A DNA stretch of 64,000 bases from Sceloporus undulatus (taxonomy: Eukaryota > Chordata > Lepidosauria > Squamata > Phrynosomatidae). How positions within the stretch are numbered: the first letter of the stretch is position 1; every line of letters begins with the position of its first letter. Where the stretch lies: the NCBI RefSeq assembly GCF_019175285.1, contig NC_056522.1:320953050-321017049 (forward strand), read 5' to 3'. The notes under the pieces are model-generated. The model did not search any database, had not been told where the DNA came from, and saw only the letters and a program-made list of their open reading frames with translations. Below are positions 33,691-45,002 of the stretch, one piece after another. A program made the translations under genes and the position numbers.

Positions 33691-36569
33691 CTTCTTAAAA
33701 TTTTTCATCTATTTTCTTCTTTTAATTATTTTTTTATTACAGAGTACATCATGCAAATTGTACTCCACATTTTGTAATATGCTTTTCACTCCTCTCCCTC
33801 CTTCCAAAAACAGCATTAGCTTCAATTTTTTAAACATCTTTCCCAAATTTTCATTGTTACTTTTATTTAAATATTGATTGGTAACCATTTCCAGTTGTTT
33901 TATACCCAGTTTTTTTTACTCCACTTCTCCCATACGTTAATTCACCATCATTGGACCATATTATTTTCTCTTTTTCTTTCTTTCCCCATGTTTTCCAAGG
34001 AAAATAGAGAAATACTCCATTTGATTGCTCTATCTTTCTAATTTAACCAAGTTTATATTTTGATTATATTCTCCCTCTATCATTCTTAGCAATTGAATCG
34101 CCTCAAAATATAGTTCAGTGATGGAACAACCTCATCCTCCATCATTTTGTGCTTGTATAATATGCCTAGATAATCTGACGTTTTTATTCCCTGATATCCA
34201 TTTTAATATTGACCTATCCCATTTCTTCAAAACTTTACTAGGATTATTTCTAGGATAGTTTGAAATACTATAAAAGTTGGTAATGCCATCATTTTAAGCA
34301 TCCTTTTTTGTTAGCATTTTCCATTTTTATTGCCCACTTGAGATTTGGTTATTAATTTGTTTCCATGATTGACTATAATTACCCTGTACATATTATCTAA
34401 CTTAATTGATAAATTTACACCTAAATATCTCAATTTTTTATCCCCAATTTCATCCTGATACAGTTTGAATTTCTTTTTGTTCCCGTCAATCAGTGTTCAT
34501 AAACATTATATCATTTATCCATGTTAAATTTAAGCCCTGAAATGTTTCTAATTTCTGAAATATTTCCAAAAATTTGATCATAGTTTGACATGATTTCTGC
34601 ACCTTATCAGAGCATCATCTGCAAATAAATGCAACTTTATCTCTTCTTTACTATTTTTATCCCTTTATCTCTTTGCTTCCCTGATCATATTTGCAAATGA
34701 TTCCATTGCTAATATAAATAATACAGGGAAAATGGGCAACCCTTACTCCACTTTTAATTGTAAGTTTTCTTGATTTCTCTCCATTTACTATAATTTGGGC
34801 TTCTGTATCATTATATAGTTCCATTATGGTTTCAATAAACCTTTCCCCTATCAAAAATCCCTGCAAATTTTATAAAGATATCTGATTTATAGAATCAAAT
34901 GCTTTGTAAACATCTAGTTTTATTAAAGCTAATTTTTTTTATGTTGTTTAGCATGATGTAATATAGTGAATATACAGTTCCTTATTGGTTCCTGAATATC
35001 CTCCCTTTCACAATCCATTTATTTTTCTTTAATTAAGTAGGTAAGTATTCTTCTAATCTATTAGCTAAAATTTTCATTAAATTTTATAATCTTGATTGCT
35101 TAATGTGATGGGACAATAAGATTCAGGGCTGACCGGATCTTATTGGGTTTAAGTATTAATATAATTTCAGATCATTTTGTTCCTGGGATTATTTATATCC
35201 AATATTTCATATAAATTTAGTCATATGCTCACTCAATTCATTTTTAAAAGTTTTATAAATTAGATGTGAATCCATCTGGGCCAGGAGATTTAATCCTTTT
35301 AAATCTTGTATTACTCTTTCTTCTCTTGTTAGTTATTGGGGAATTTAATAATTTCTCTGTATTTCAGTTAATTTGATTTTTATATTTGTTTTCTGATCCT
35401 CCACTTTCTTCTCTCCATACAATCTTTCATGAAATTTAACTAAAACGTCTCTTATTCTCTCCACTGTCAGTTATTATTTCACCTTTGTCCCTTTTATTTT
35501 ACAAATCACTTTTCCCCCTCTTTTTTAAAAAGAAATTTGGCCCAACTCTTCATACTTCTAGTATCCTATGCCTTAAATTCATTCCTAATATACACCTGGT
35601 TTCTTAATATAGTCGTTTGGTCCAGGTCTTTAATTTCTTCTCTTTTTTTTATCCCTCTGTTCTTTTATAGATATACTTCTATATTTATTATATATATTTT
35701 GAACACTTCCACTTCTTCTATCAATTTCTTTCTATATACATTTTTCTTTTTTTAAATTCCTTTTCCATGCTTGCATTTCCCTCTTACCACTGCTTTAACA
35801 CATTCCATAATATATGTTTGGAATATTCCCCTCGTTTAAATCAAAATAATTTTTAATTTCCTCACCAATTTGTTGTTTATTTTCCTCCTCCAAATATCCA
35901 CAGGATCAAAAATCTTAATATTTGTTCCTTCAATCTTTTATAATGACATATGGTCTGCAGCCAGACACCTCCTGCATTAATTTCTTTTATTTTCAAACTA
36001 TTGTCTTTTTTAACAAAATAATCTATACGACTAAATATTTTGTGTCCGCTGAGTAAAATGATGGTTCATAAACCATCAATAATATTCCCTTTCTCCAAAT
36101 TAATTTTAAGATTTTCATTTTTATTCTTTTTCTTCCTATTGTTCCCCTTATATTCCCCTTTATATTAATTTAACATGTCCAGTTAAAGTCCCTCTCAGAA
36201 ATAGATCCCCTTCATAAAAGCCCTCTACGATAATGTTAACACCCTATTTAAAATTCGACTTGTTTTTTATTTGGGGCATAAATGCAAGCAAATGTAACTT
36301 TGTCAGATTTTCTTCTTTATGGAGATGCGTTCTTCACTTATTCCCCTCCCTCCTCCTTATTTTAACCTTTATTACTCTGCTCTATTTTTACTTTTCCTAT
36401 TACGCTATCACAGCTAATGCATTTTAGTCTTTCTTACAACTTCACAGAAAATCCACATTGTATTTCCCTTCTTTCATGCTTCTCAACTGTGATCACATTC
36501 CTCTCTTCCTTTTCCTTCTGATGTCCTTCATCTGCCTGGCCAGCATAATCTGGAGTTTATCAGACAAGG

Positions 36570-36800
36570 GAAATTGGAAGTATACAATCCAATGGCAATC
36601 TGAACGCAATCATGAGGTTAATGTTATTGTGTAATAGACCACCACACACAATTCAGGCATGGGAAGTCCGTCCGAACGCAATCATGGGGTTTCGTGTTAT
36701 TGCGTGATAGACCGCCACACGCAATTGGGGCAATGGCATGCTATTTTCAGGCAATGTGGAGCCAGTTAGAATGCAATGCGTATTCATGTAATTGCGCTAA
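36570..36800. repeat. Short tandem duplication inside the L1
   Basis: GAACGCAATCATGAGGTT ... TAATAGACCACCACACACAA is repeated as GAACGCAATCATGGGGTTTC ... TGATAGACCGCCACACGCAA about 70 bp later, with a third partial GCAATGTGGAGCCAGTTAGA. It is not L1 sequence and is probably part of another inserted element. Confidence 0.6.
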
Positions 36801-37231
36801 ACTAGCGACTTTAAGTGAATGCATTCTGCCCCCACTTTCTTTTCATTCGAATTTAAGAGAAATTCCTCCTGTTTGATAAACTCTGTTTCTTCTTCTTCAT
36901 TCTCCTCTCCGCTTTGACTTTTCTCTCCAAGTCCCAGCTGTGTTCACATTCGCTGACCCTCCTCCATATAGTTGCCTTCAGAAGCCCCAGGTGTATTTAA
37001 TTCCTTCTTCTTTAACACATCTTGTTATATCTTGGAAAAGATTCTTTGTTTATAGTCTCTGATGCCAAAATCTTGGTAAATCTGAATTTTTTGTCCATAA
37101 GTATATTCCAGATTTTGTATTAATCTCAGTTTTTTGAAGACCAAATCTTTTTATATTTTCTCTTCCAAAAGCATAATTATGTCCTTTCTCCTGCTTCTTT
37201 TGCTCCAATACTCCAATGGCTCTTTCTAGAT

Positions 37232-37578
37232 CAGGGGTAGGCAACTGCGGCCCGCGGCGCGGATGCGGCCCGGCGAGCCTTGGGACCGGCTCCAGCCCGG
37301 TCCTGCTGCCGATTGCCACCGGGGCCTTTGGAGGGCAATTGTCTATAGAAGCCTCAGAAACATGCATTTATATTAACATTTTAAAAATCAGCAAATTTTT
37401 TCACGTGTCCTCCATTTTTTAAAAAGTGTCTTCCATTTGAAATTTTGTCCTACATTTGTCCTGCTTTATTTATAATTTATTTATTTTAAATTATTTAATT
37501 ATTATTTTTTGGCTTCGGTCCCCAGTTGTCTCAGGGACAGCAACCCGGCCCCCGGCTCAAAAAGGTTGCCTACCCCTG
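37232..37578. mobile_element. hAT (Charlie-like) element, 347 bp, perfect 8-bp TSD
   Basis: Ends CAGGGGTAGGCAAC and GTTGCCTACCCCTG are perfect inverted repeats. TTCTAGAT flanks both sides (37224-37231 and 37579-37586). Its interior (ACATGCATTTATATTAACAT ... TTGTCCTACATTTGTCC) recurs at 50897-51002. No transposase. Confidence 0.95.
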
Positions 37579-37850
37579 TTCTAGATCATCTGGAGAAACT
37601 TTTAAATCTAGCTTTTCCACATGTTGTCAATACAGTGATTAAATCAGTAGATTAACTTGTTCTTGAAACTTCCTTTTTAAATTTCTCCTTCTTTGTCTAT
37701 TCTCAGCATCTATGAATCTATTATCGTTCCTCAGCGTTCTATCTGTGCCATTATTCAGTTTCTCTTAGTTCTCAGCTCTCTTTTTTATGCACTTATCTAC
37801 CTGTAAGAGCATTAATTGTACTCTCAATGCTTGGAAAGCCGCTTCTTTCC

Positions 37851-38562
37851 CTCTTCTTTCACTCCGTCCTTCCTTTGTTAGTTTCTTTTCCCTTTTTCTT
37901 TCCTTCTTCCCTACTGTCCTTTATCATTCTCCCCTCCCCGCCCTTCTTTCTTTCCCTTGTCTCTATATTCCTCCCTCCCTCTTCCCTGCCTTCGTCCTCC
38001 CTCCCTCTTCCTCCTTCCCTCTTTCCCCTTTCTTCCTTCTCCTCTCCTCCCTCTCTTTATCTCTTTCTTTCTTTCTTTCTTCTCTCCATTCCTTCCTCCT
38101 TTCCCCTTTCTCTTTCCTTCCCTCTTTCTTTTACTTCTTCCTCCCTCCCTCGTCTTTCTTTCTCTCCTCCTTCGTTCCCGCCTTCTCTTCTCTTCTTTCT
38201 TTCTTATTTCTTCTTTCTATTCTTTTCTTTTCTTTCTTTCGTTCTTTTCTTTCTTTCTTTTTTCTTTCTTTCCTCTTCCTTTTTTCTTGTCCTTCTCTCT
38301 TCCTTCCTCCTTTCCCTTCCTTCCTCCTTCCTTCCTCCTTCCTCCTTCCCTCCTCCCCTTCCCTCCTCCTTTTCTCTTCCCTTCCTCCTTCCCTTCCCTC
38401 CTTCCCCTTTCTTTCCCTCCTTCTCGTCCTTCCTTCCCCTTCTTTCCCTCCTTCCCTCCCCTTCCTTTCCTTCCTTCCCTTTCCCTCCTTCCCCTTCCTT
38501 TCTCTTCCCCTTCCTTTCCCTTCCTTTCCCTTCCCTCCTTCCCCTTCTCCTCTCCCCATGAA
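37851..38562 (+). repeat. Very long CT-rich tract (about 700 bp)
   Basis: Nearly pure pyrimidine on the plus strand, mixed CCTT/CTTT/CCCTT units. Overlapping open frames in all three plus frames and three minus frames show that these are composition artefacts. Confidence 0.95.
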
Positions 38563-38705
38563 ATGGACATAAAGCCGCCCATGGATACCACCCGCTCTTC
38601 CCCAAGTGGCGGCGCTGTGGCAAGGAGGAGAGTGGCGCTGTTTACACCCACCAGCCTCTTTCCCCAAGCGGCGTCTGCATCCCCCCACTGTTTTAATGGG
38701 AAGCG

Positions 38706-39028
38706 GTGTGAGGAGCCCAGTGTAACTTAGAAGCTTCCTTAGAGTATTTTTTGCATGTCCCTGAAGATGAGCAGTTTAGCTTAGGAGCTTAGTCATTTTT
38801 GCATTTTCCCTGTTGAGAGCCCAGTGTAGCTTAGGAAAGCTTACTAAGTGTATTTTTTGTATTTTCCCTGGTGAAGAGCCCAGTGTAGCTTAGGAAGCTT
38901 ACTAAGTGTATTTTTTGTATTTTCCCTGAGAAGAGGCCCATGTGTAGCTTAGGAGGCTTACTAAGTGATTTTTGTATTTTCCCTGTGAAGAGCCCGTTTA
39001 GTTAGGAAGCTTACTTAGTACGAGCTAC
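38706..39028 (+). repeat. Minisatellite, five units of about 60-65 bp
   Basis: The unit reads GAGCCCAGTGTAGCTTAGGA, AGCTTACTAAGTGTATTTTT, TGTATTTTCCCTG. Copies begin near 38709, 38768, 38816, 38875, 38934 and a partial at 38990, varying by small indels. Confidence 0.9.
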
Positions 39029-39091
39029 TGCAAAGCTTCGACTTAGGCCAAGCGGATTCAACTTTGGACTCCGAGTCATGGTCAAACTATG

Positions 39092-39353
39092 CAGTACACT
39101 GCTCCCTCGGGTTACGAAATTAATTCGTTCTGCGGCCGGCTTTCGTAACCAAAAGCCTTCGTAAGCCGAATTGCCATAGGCGCTTAATGGGGAAAAAGCC
39201 GCGTTTCGTTGCGAAAAAGCGCCGAAAACACCCAAAATTTTTTCGTAACCCGACAAAAACATTCGTTACCCGGAACAATTATTTCCAATGGGGTATTTTT
39301 TCGTCCCGGAAATTTCGTAACCTGGGTATTTCGTATCCCGAGGTACCACTGTA
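39092..39353. mobile_element. Mariner-type MITE, CpG-rich
   Basis: Left end CAGTACACTGCTCCCTCGGG followed by TTACGAAA; right end TTTCGTATCCCGAGGTACCA then CTGTA. The outer parts are inverted repeats. The high CpG content suggests a fairly recent insertion. Confidence 0.8.
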
Positions 39354-39635
39354 CTTCAAAAAGTATTCCTGTGACTTACACGAGAGAAATGTTCTCAGTC
39401 ACAAGAGGAGGCAGGGATGTGGGTTAAAAGTGTGCCTAGCCACCATGATGGGAGAGTTAGTTCTCTGCCTAAGGCCCACATTTAAAGATCATTTGCAAAT
39501 TCAGTTGGTAGAGAAGGGCCCCAAGGCCTGCTGCTGCCACATTGAACAGCAACAGTGCTTCCCAAACTTTAGTTACTCTAAAACTCTAAAAGCTTTGACT
39601 TCAGTTCCCAGATTCCTGACTACTGTACAATTAAT

Positions 39636-39762
39636 GCACTTTGACACTGCTTTAACTGCTATGGCTTCATTCTATGGACTCCTGGGATCTGTAGTTCCGG
39701 GCAGAGAGAGGGCTAAGTAGCTCCCCAAACTGAAAATCCCAGAATTCCATAGCACTGAGCTT
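39636..39762. mobile_element. Palindromic hAT-type MITE
   Basis: TTTGACACTGCTTTAACTGC, ACTCCTGGGATCTGTAGTTC, and mirrored AAATCCCAGAATTCCATAGC. Confidence 0.75.
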
Positions 39763-39794
39763 ACAATTTGTCCCTTGTTGTTATTGTTGTTGTT

Positions 39795-39872
39795 GTTCTT
39801 CTTCTTGTGTGCCTTCAAGTCAACCCTATCATGGGATTTCTTGGCAAGATTGGTTCAGAGGAGGTTTGTTTT
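39795..39872 (-). mobile_element. tRNA-derived SINE, 3' fragment
   Basis: Preceded by (TTG)n: TTGTGTGCCTTCAAGTCAAC, TTCTTGGCAAGATTGGTTCA. Confidence 0.85.
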
Positions 39873-40351
39873 ACTTTTATTTATTAAAAGGATTGATTTG
39901 TTCCTCTTGTCTCACAATGGGATTCCGGGCAGTTGTTGTTGCTGTTCCTGAGGTGAGAGAGTGTGACAAGGATTTCATCCTTAATTTCTTGTCCTGCCAT
40001 TGACCTGACCAGAGGCTCTCCTTCTCCAGGACATGGCCTCCATTTCAGCCTTCTGTCCAAAAGAATTCCAAATGTCATCTATTTTGAGCCTAACTAAGAA
40101 ACATGGCTTGAATTTATCGTTGTGTTTGAGCTTTTACGGGTCATGTCCTCCATTTTCTTGAGTTTCCTACATTTTAGGGTGCCTTGTCCTCCTTTGCATC
40201 TGTGAAGACATCTTTCCAGCTTGCTTGCCATATTGTCCACCAGAAGCCCCAGAACATATGGAATGTATAGAGGAGGAAGCCGACTTGGCCCCCATAAACT
40301 CTTCTGGGTGGCCCTGCTAGGCTTTCTTGAGGACGCACATTCAGACTGGTC

Positions 40352-40440
40352 ATAGAATCATAGACTCATAAACAGACCCCAAAGGCCATCCAGTCCAACC
40401 CCTTCTGCCATGCAGGAATCTCATCAATCACAACCATTCA
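40352..40440 (-). mobile_element. CR1 LINE 3' terminus
   Basis: CATAGAATCATAGACTCATA, AGGCCATCCAGTCCAACCCC, TGCCATGCAGGAATC. Confidence 0.9.
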
Positions 40441-40507
40441 TGTGGGACAGAGCTGGGGCAAGTTGCCTGTTGTTGATTAGCAACACATGAGTTTCATTAA
40501 TTAAGTT

Positions 40508-40650
40508 CTAGGGTTTTCTTACAAGGAATCCTCAGAAGTTGTTTTGCCAGTTCCTTCCACTGGAATATAGCCTAGAGTACCTGGTATTCTTTGCTGGTCT
40601 CCCATCCAAGTGCTAACCCGGGCTGGCCCAGCCTCCGAGTGACCAGATGT
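40508..40650 (-). mobile_element. 5S rRNA-derived SINE
   Basis: Reverse complement contains TAGCACTTGGATGGGAGACC and AGCAAAGAATACCAGGTACT, 5S-like, then the TTCCAGTGGAAGGAACTGGC body. It is followed directly by an L2 tail. Confidence 0.8.
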
Positions 40651-40659
40651 CCTAACTGT

Positions 40660-41042
40660 AAAATTGTAAAACAAGGCTGTCCCGACCTCCCAGAGGACCT
40701 TTTCAGCTGTAGCTCCCAGATTGTGGAATGATCTGTCGGACGAGATCCGTCGTTATACACTCTAAAAAGCTTTAAAAAGCTATAAAGACAGTCTCTTCCG
40801 GCAGGCTTTCCCTGAATAGTTCTCCGGCCATCGGAAGGAAAATCTAACTGCTGAACCCGACTTCACCACAGTTATTTGTACTTTTTTTTAAAGTATGTTT
40901 TATGTTTTTAATTCTACACTGTTTAATTGTATTTTAAGGAGGGGGTGCATTGAGGGTTTGGATTGTATATTTTAACTTGTAGCCACCCCGCTTGCTTTTG
41001 TAGAGAGGCGGGATTATAAATAATTTTATTTACTTATTTTAA
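40660..41042 (+). mobile_element. L2 LINE 3' end
   Basis: Encodes the C-terminal L2 pattern (LPDCG.../WNDLS-DEIR, then QAFPE) near 40710-40820, then the tail TAGCCACCCCGCTTGC ... GAGAGGCGGGATTATAAATA. Confidence 0.8.
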
Positions 41043-41344
41043 TTTTATTTTTCTTTTCTTTTCTATATGGTAATTTCTTTTCTATATGGTAATTTTCCTT
41101 CTCTACTTAATTGTATTATCTTAGAGTGTACGCCTTGGGCAGGCTTTTATTACGCCTTAATTTTACCGACTGTGTACAGCGCTGTTATATTACAGCGCTC
41201 TAGAAATAAAGTTTCATAATACTAAAATATAATAATAATAAAATTTATTATTAATAACTGCAAAGGCAACAGGCACTGAAAATGTAGAAATGCAATAAAA
41301 ATGGAGGACATTACCAAGTAAAAGCTAAAAAAAATGCTAATACA

Positions 41345-41522
41345 ATACGTTTTTAAATCCATGGATACAAAAATCATGCCTTGAAAATATTCAAAAAGCA
41401 AGCCTTGATTTTGCCATTTTATGTAACATGCTTCATTTTACTACATGATTGTCGTTATGGGACGACACATCCACGATTTTGTTATTCACACCGGATCCTG
41501 GAATCAGGGGCCCACTGTATAA
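41345..41522. mobile_element. Mariner-type MITE, partial
   Basis: AAATCCATGGATACAAAAAT, CTTGATTTTGCCATTTTATG, ending CAGGGGCCCACTGTA. It is the same family as 49875. Confidence 0.8.
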
Positions 41523-41549
41523 AGACTACTCTTTGTCAGTTCTCAATAA

Positions 41550-42030
41550 TACACTTGTCCCTCTGTATTTGCTAGGTTAAGGGGCACAAGACCCTGTGAT
41601 ATGGAAAAACCACAAATAACAAAAATAACATGTTTTTACTGAGGAGACACCTCTCTAGGAATCTCTAGATCCTACGGACAACTCGTGGTCAACGTTCAAC
41701 AGACAGTGACCATAGGCATGCCCTGGAGGGAGCCACAAATTTCTAGTAGAGTGTTTCTCTCATAGGAATCTTAGGACGGTCTTTCAGTGCAACTCAGTGG
41801 TCAACGTCTGACAGACACTGCACTGGAGGAGCTACAAATGCCTAGTAGAGTATTTCTCTCAAGTAATACTCTCGGTCTCTGAGTGCAACTTTTAGTTAAA
41901 GTTGACCATATATTTGCACTGGAGGACTCTAGATATTCCCAGAGAGAACATATTAATCAATTGTGAATAATCAAATCCGCACAAATATGAAAGCTGCAAA
42001 TAAAAGGGATGAGTGTGAACTTAAGTATTT
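41550..42030 (+). mobile_element. DNA-transposon MITE (ACACTTGTCCCTC family), near complete
   Basis: Left end ACACTTGTCCCTCTGTATTT; right end AAAGCTGCAAATAAAAGGGA then TGAGTGT. Internal imperfect repeats of a CTAGGAATCTCTAGATCCT / AACGTCTGACAGACACTG block occur three times. Confidence 0.8.
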
Positions 42031-42650
42031 ATAGCACATTTCAAGGGTTTGGCTTGCTTCCCATACACAAATTCAATTATCATTACAAACGTTCTGGTTA
42101 TTACCTCTCCATTGTGGAGGATGGCTGAAAAAAGACTAATGCCACCTGGTTAATTCAACGCGACAGAAGTTAGATTTGATTAGGATCCTCTGGACTGCAG
42201 CCATGATCCACAATCAGAATTCAGTATTCCGTATTTCCATTTTAAATAAATAAAACAATGTGAGGAGGAGGACAGGACTATTTGAAGAAAAATGAGAATG
42301 TTAAGATCTTGCCCTGGGTGTCCTGTATTGTAGAATCCCGGTCTCGAGAGTTGTCAAAACTCAAACCATTATGCCATACTGGCTTGAAAGCTCCAGATCC
42401 CATCTGATTTTGGAATCAGAGGTCAGGCCTGATTAATAACTGAATATAAAAGCCTGATAAAAGATTGCCAAGAACACCAGGTACCATAGGGCTGGGTCTA
42501 TTTCAGAGGAGGCAAAGAAACTACTTCTTATGTCCCTTGCCTAAGAAAAACCTATGGAATTCATAGGATCAACATACATTATGGTATGTTTGAAGGAGCA
42601 CATACAAACATTTGGGGCTTCTTGCACTTTCTGCAAAATCACTACTCCTT
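42031..42650. other. No recognised gene
   Basis: A degraded SINE-like piece near 42330-42390 (CAAACCATTATGCCATACTG). Otherwise nothing recognised. Confidence 0.45.
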
Positions 42651-42654
42651 CAGG

Positions 42655-42885
42655 TGTTCTTGTGTGTGTGTTATGTGCCATAAGATGCCTGCCAACTTAT
42701 GGTAAACCGCATGAATTTCATAGGTTTTTAAAGCGGATACTTGGGGTATTTTTTTTTCCAGTTCCTTCTTAGAAATTAGCCTACTGCACTGGTATTTATT
42801 CATTTCTCATCCAGTACCAAATGAGCTGTTCCTGGCTAGCTTTCAGATCGACAGGTCTGGTGCCTTTAGTGTATTTAGGCCTTTC
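42655..42885 (-). mobile_element. 5S rRNA-derived SINE, diverged
   Basis: Same layout as 25186: ATTTCATAGGTTTTTAAAGC, CCAGTTCCTTCTTAGAAATT, AGCCTACTGCACTGGTATTT, TCTCATCCAGTACCAAATGA, GATCGACAGGTCTGGTGCC. Confidence 0.75.
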
Positions 42886-43166
42886 TTAGACAGCTTCCAA
42901 TGGACTTTTTACACTGGAAATCGGGGGGGGGGGGGATCGTGGGTTAAACAGTGATTTCCTTGAAAATCACATAATTGTGATTAAGTTTTCACCTAATGTT
43001 GCAATTAAATCATTTATCTGAGGAACAACCGGGGAATAACAAGCAACAAATCATCAGGTGGAAATCCTGTGAATGATTTATTGCTGGTTATTCCCTCAAA
43101 AAATACTTTAATCTTGATATGTGTGAAATCTTAATCATGAGTGCACAATTTTCACAGGATAATAAC

Positions 43167-43787
43167 ACTGTTTTAACCCCCAATTTTTCCCCTAATTCCC
43201 CCTCCTGTGTGATAACGTGTAGATGTGAATTTTCCACTCAGAGCTTCTCTGCTCACTCTGAATTGGACTTATGCTGGCATAAGTTAGTGCTGGCATTTAC
43301 ATGAACCTGGCATGATGTCTTCAGATTGGTGATGTGATCTCTGACTAGTTTGAATATGTAGTTGGGGAGAGAATTTATTTGTTGATTTTTAAATGGCAAT
43401 GAAAAACTGTCACTTGCAGCAATAGCAATTTGACAAGCATGAAAAAGATAGTGAGTGGGAAGATTTGGGGCTGTACTTCCTCTGAAAAAATAACTTTGAG
43501 AATAAAAATGTAGCATTTAGGTACAGGTTTCTTTATATTTAAAGATGCAATCTTTGTTATTAACACAGGCACTGTTATTTGGTGTGCAACTGCCATCCGC
43601 TTATCCAGATACCCAATGGAGAGTGTGCTGGGAGCTGAAATCCAAAAAACTATTGGATAGCCATGGTAGCTCACTCACCTAGCACAGGGGAAAGAAAGAT
43701 GACATCTTCACTCTAATTTATTTCTGCTCTGTTATCTTTTAGAATGACTTGGTGATAAGTATATTTCCAAGTTGCTGTTAATTGGAA
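43167..43787 (+). repeat. Inverted duplication, arm 1 (partner 46838-47483)
   Basis: About 620 bp matching the reverse complement of 46838-47483 with few substitutions and many small indels. It ends exactly at the 25-N run at 43788. Confidence 0.92.
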
Positions 43788-43812
43788 NNNNNNNNNNNNN
43801 NNNNNNNNNNNN
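43788..43812. other. Assembly gap (25 N)
   Basis: Run of 25 N ending arm 1 of the inverted duplication. Confidence 1.
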
Positions 43813-44110
43813 GACCTCTAGTTTTTCCAACATTATAAATAACGTTGTCCAACTGATATTATCGAAGGCTTTCTCAATGTCCATGAATATCAAGGCTAGC
43901 TCCTTTTCACTATGTTTTTCATAATATTCAATAGAGTTCAAAATAATGCGGATGTTATCTTTTAAGTGTCTCTTTGGCAAAAATCCTGCTTGATCTTCAT
44001 GGATCCATTCTGAAAGTACTTTTTTGAATCTTTCTGACAAGATTGTGGTGAACAGTTTATAATCCGTATTCAGTAAGGATATCGGTCTGTAGTTTTTAAA
44101 AAACTACAGA
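43813..44110 (-). mobile_element. L1 LINE reverse-transcriptase fragment
   Basis: Minus-strand frame with WIHEDQAGFLPKRHLKDNIR and FMDIEKAFDNISW, the L1 RT blocks before the catalytic motif. The frame is intact over about 75 codons, so this piece is better preserved than the L1s at 1.6 and 34 kb. Confidence 0.9.
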
Positions 44111-44225
44111 GGTCAATTTTTTAAGCTAGATCTGATTTTATTTTAGTAAGCAACTGAGGAAAGGTGGGATGAAAGGAGAAGAGGAGGAGAAGGGGTAAAC
44201 TCAACTGTGGTGATTTGCTCTATAG
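44108..44225 (+). repeat. Inverted copy of 28345-28462
   Basis: The reverse complement of this 118-bp segment matches 28345-28462 almost base for base, including the CTCCTCCTCTTCTCC run and non-repeat flank. A 23-nt palindrome (CTGTAGTTTTT / AAAAACTACAG) marks the join with the L1 fragment. Confidence 0.85.
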
Positions 44226-45002
44226 TATGTAGGCACAACACTGCCATTTGCTTCATCCTGGATGTCTTCCTAGCAACACCATACAGGCAGCTGGGTACAT
44301 AGTGTTTAACCCATTCATGTTATAGCAGCCGATAATAATGATCTTATAATGCCTGTTGCCCAGAGTACTATTGCCACCTTGCATGCTGCGATATTTCTTG
44401 CAAACACATCACAGCTGCATCTGGACTACTCATCATAGCCATTCTATACCCAGTCTGTTTTTCTGGAGTAACTTTCTACCAGCTATGACTTCACCTGTTC
44501 CTCTTCTATCTTTTAGATATAAGTTAACAAAAGGGATTAGACTTCCTCTGGTTCTTACCAATCAGCACCATAAACAGTAACCTAGAAGTTCCTATTGGTC
44601 TTCATCAGTAATAGCTGAAGGGCTAGAGAACTGGTATCACATTGCAGGGTGTATGGTTTCTGATGCTATTTCATTGAGAATCAGTCAGTTACTTTCATGG
44701 AAAAAAATGCCTGTAGGCTATTTGTTAGCAAAGCAAATCTCAGCCTTCTGAAGTACATCTCTTTATACCAAACTGAGGCGAATGCCAAAATGGGTTTCCA
44801 CTCAATACACTAACAGAACAATTACAAGATAAATATATTCAAACACACATAAATTAAGTGTCACAGTTTTACCAGGGCACCAGCCCAGGAAAAGTCTTTT
44901 AAAATGTCTCTTAGCAGAACAAGAACAGAAAACCACTTTTTGATTGGCTGGAGCTGGTTTTTAGATGCTCTTGTTGCTCTGCTTTTGAGGCCTGTGGCTC
45001 CC
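44226..45002. other. No recognised gene; includes the region 3' of MNX2
   Basis: Downstream of the MNX2 stop on the minus strand. It probably contains the 3' UTR, but I see no clear polyadenylation signal. Confidence 0.4.

Larger units (their letters stand above)
33700..37850 (-). mobile_element. L1 LINE, long but degenerate, minus strand
   Basis: The 3' end lies near 33700-33750. Going up in coordinates, the reverse complement gives an ORF2 RT block near 34660-34870 (ELYNDTEAQIIVNGEKSRKL, SGVR), endonuclease C-terminal sequence (SRIDYF-like) near 36020, and Lys/Glu-rich ORF1-like sequence around 36.9-37.8 kb. The frames are heavily interrupted by small indels. It hosts a hAT element and an unrelated tandem repeat, and lies between two CT-rich tracts. 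Confidence 0.8.

Noticed and set aside
33194-33777. Open frames of 72-158 codons
   Set aside because: Products of the (CCTT)n tract.
37787-38730. Long open frames (185-261 codons) on both strands
   Set aside because: All frames are open because the sequence is a CT-rich microsatellite; the peptides are Ser/Pro/Phe/Leu or Gly/Arg/Lys/Glu strings.
38706-39028. CRISPR-like array
   Set aside because: Units are contiguous tandem repeats without unique spacers, in a vertebrate genome.
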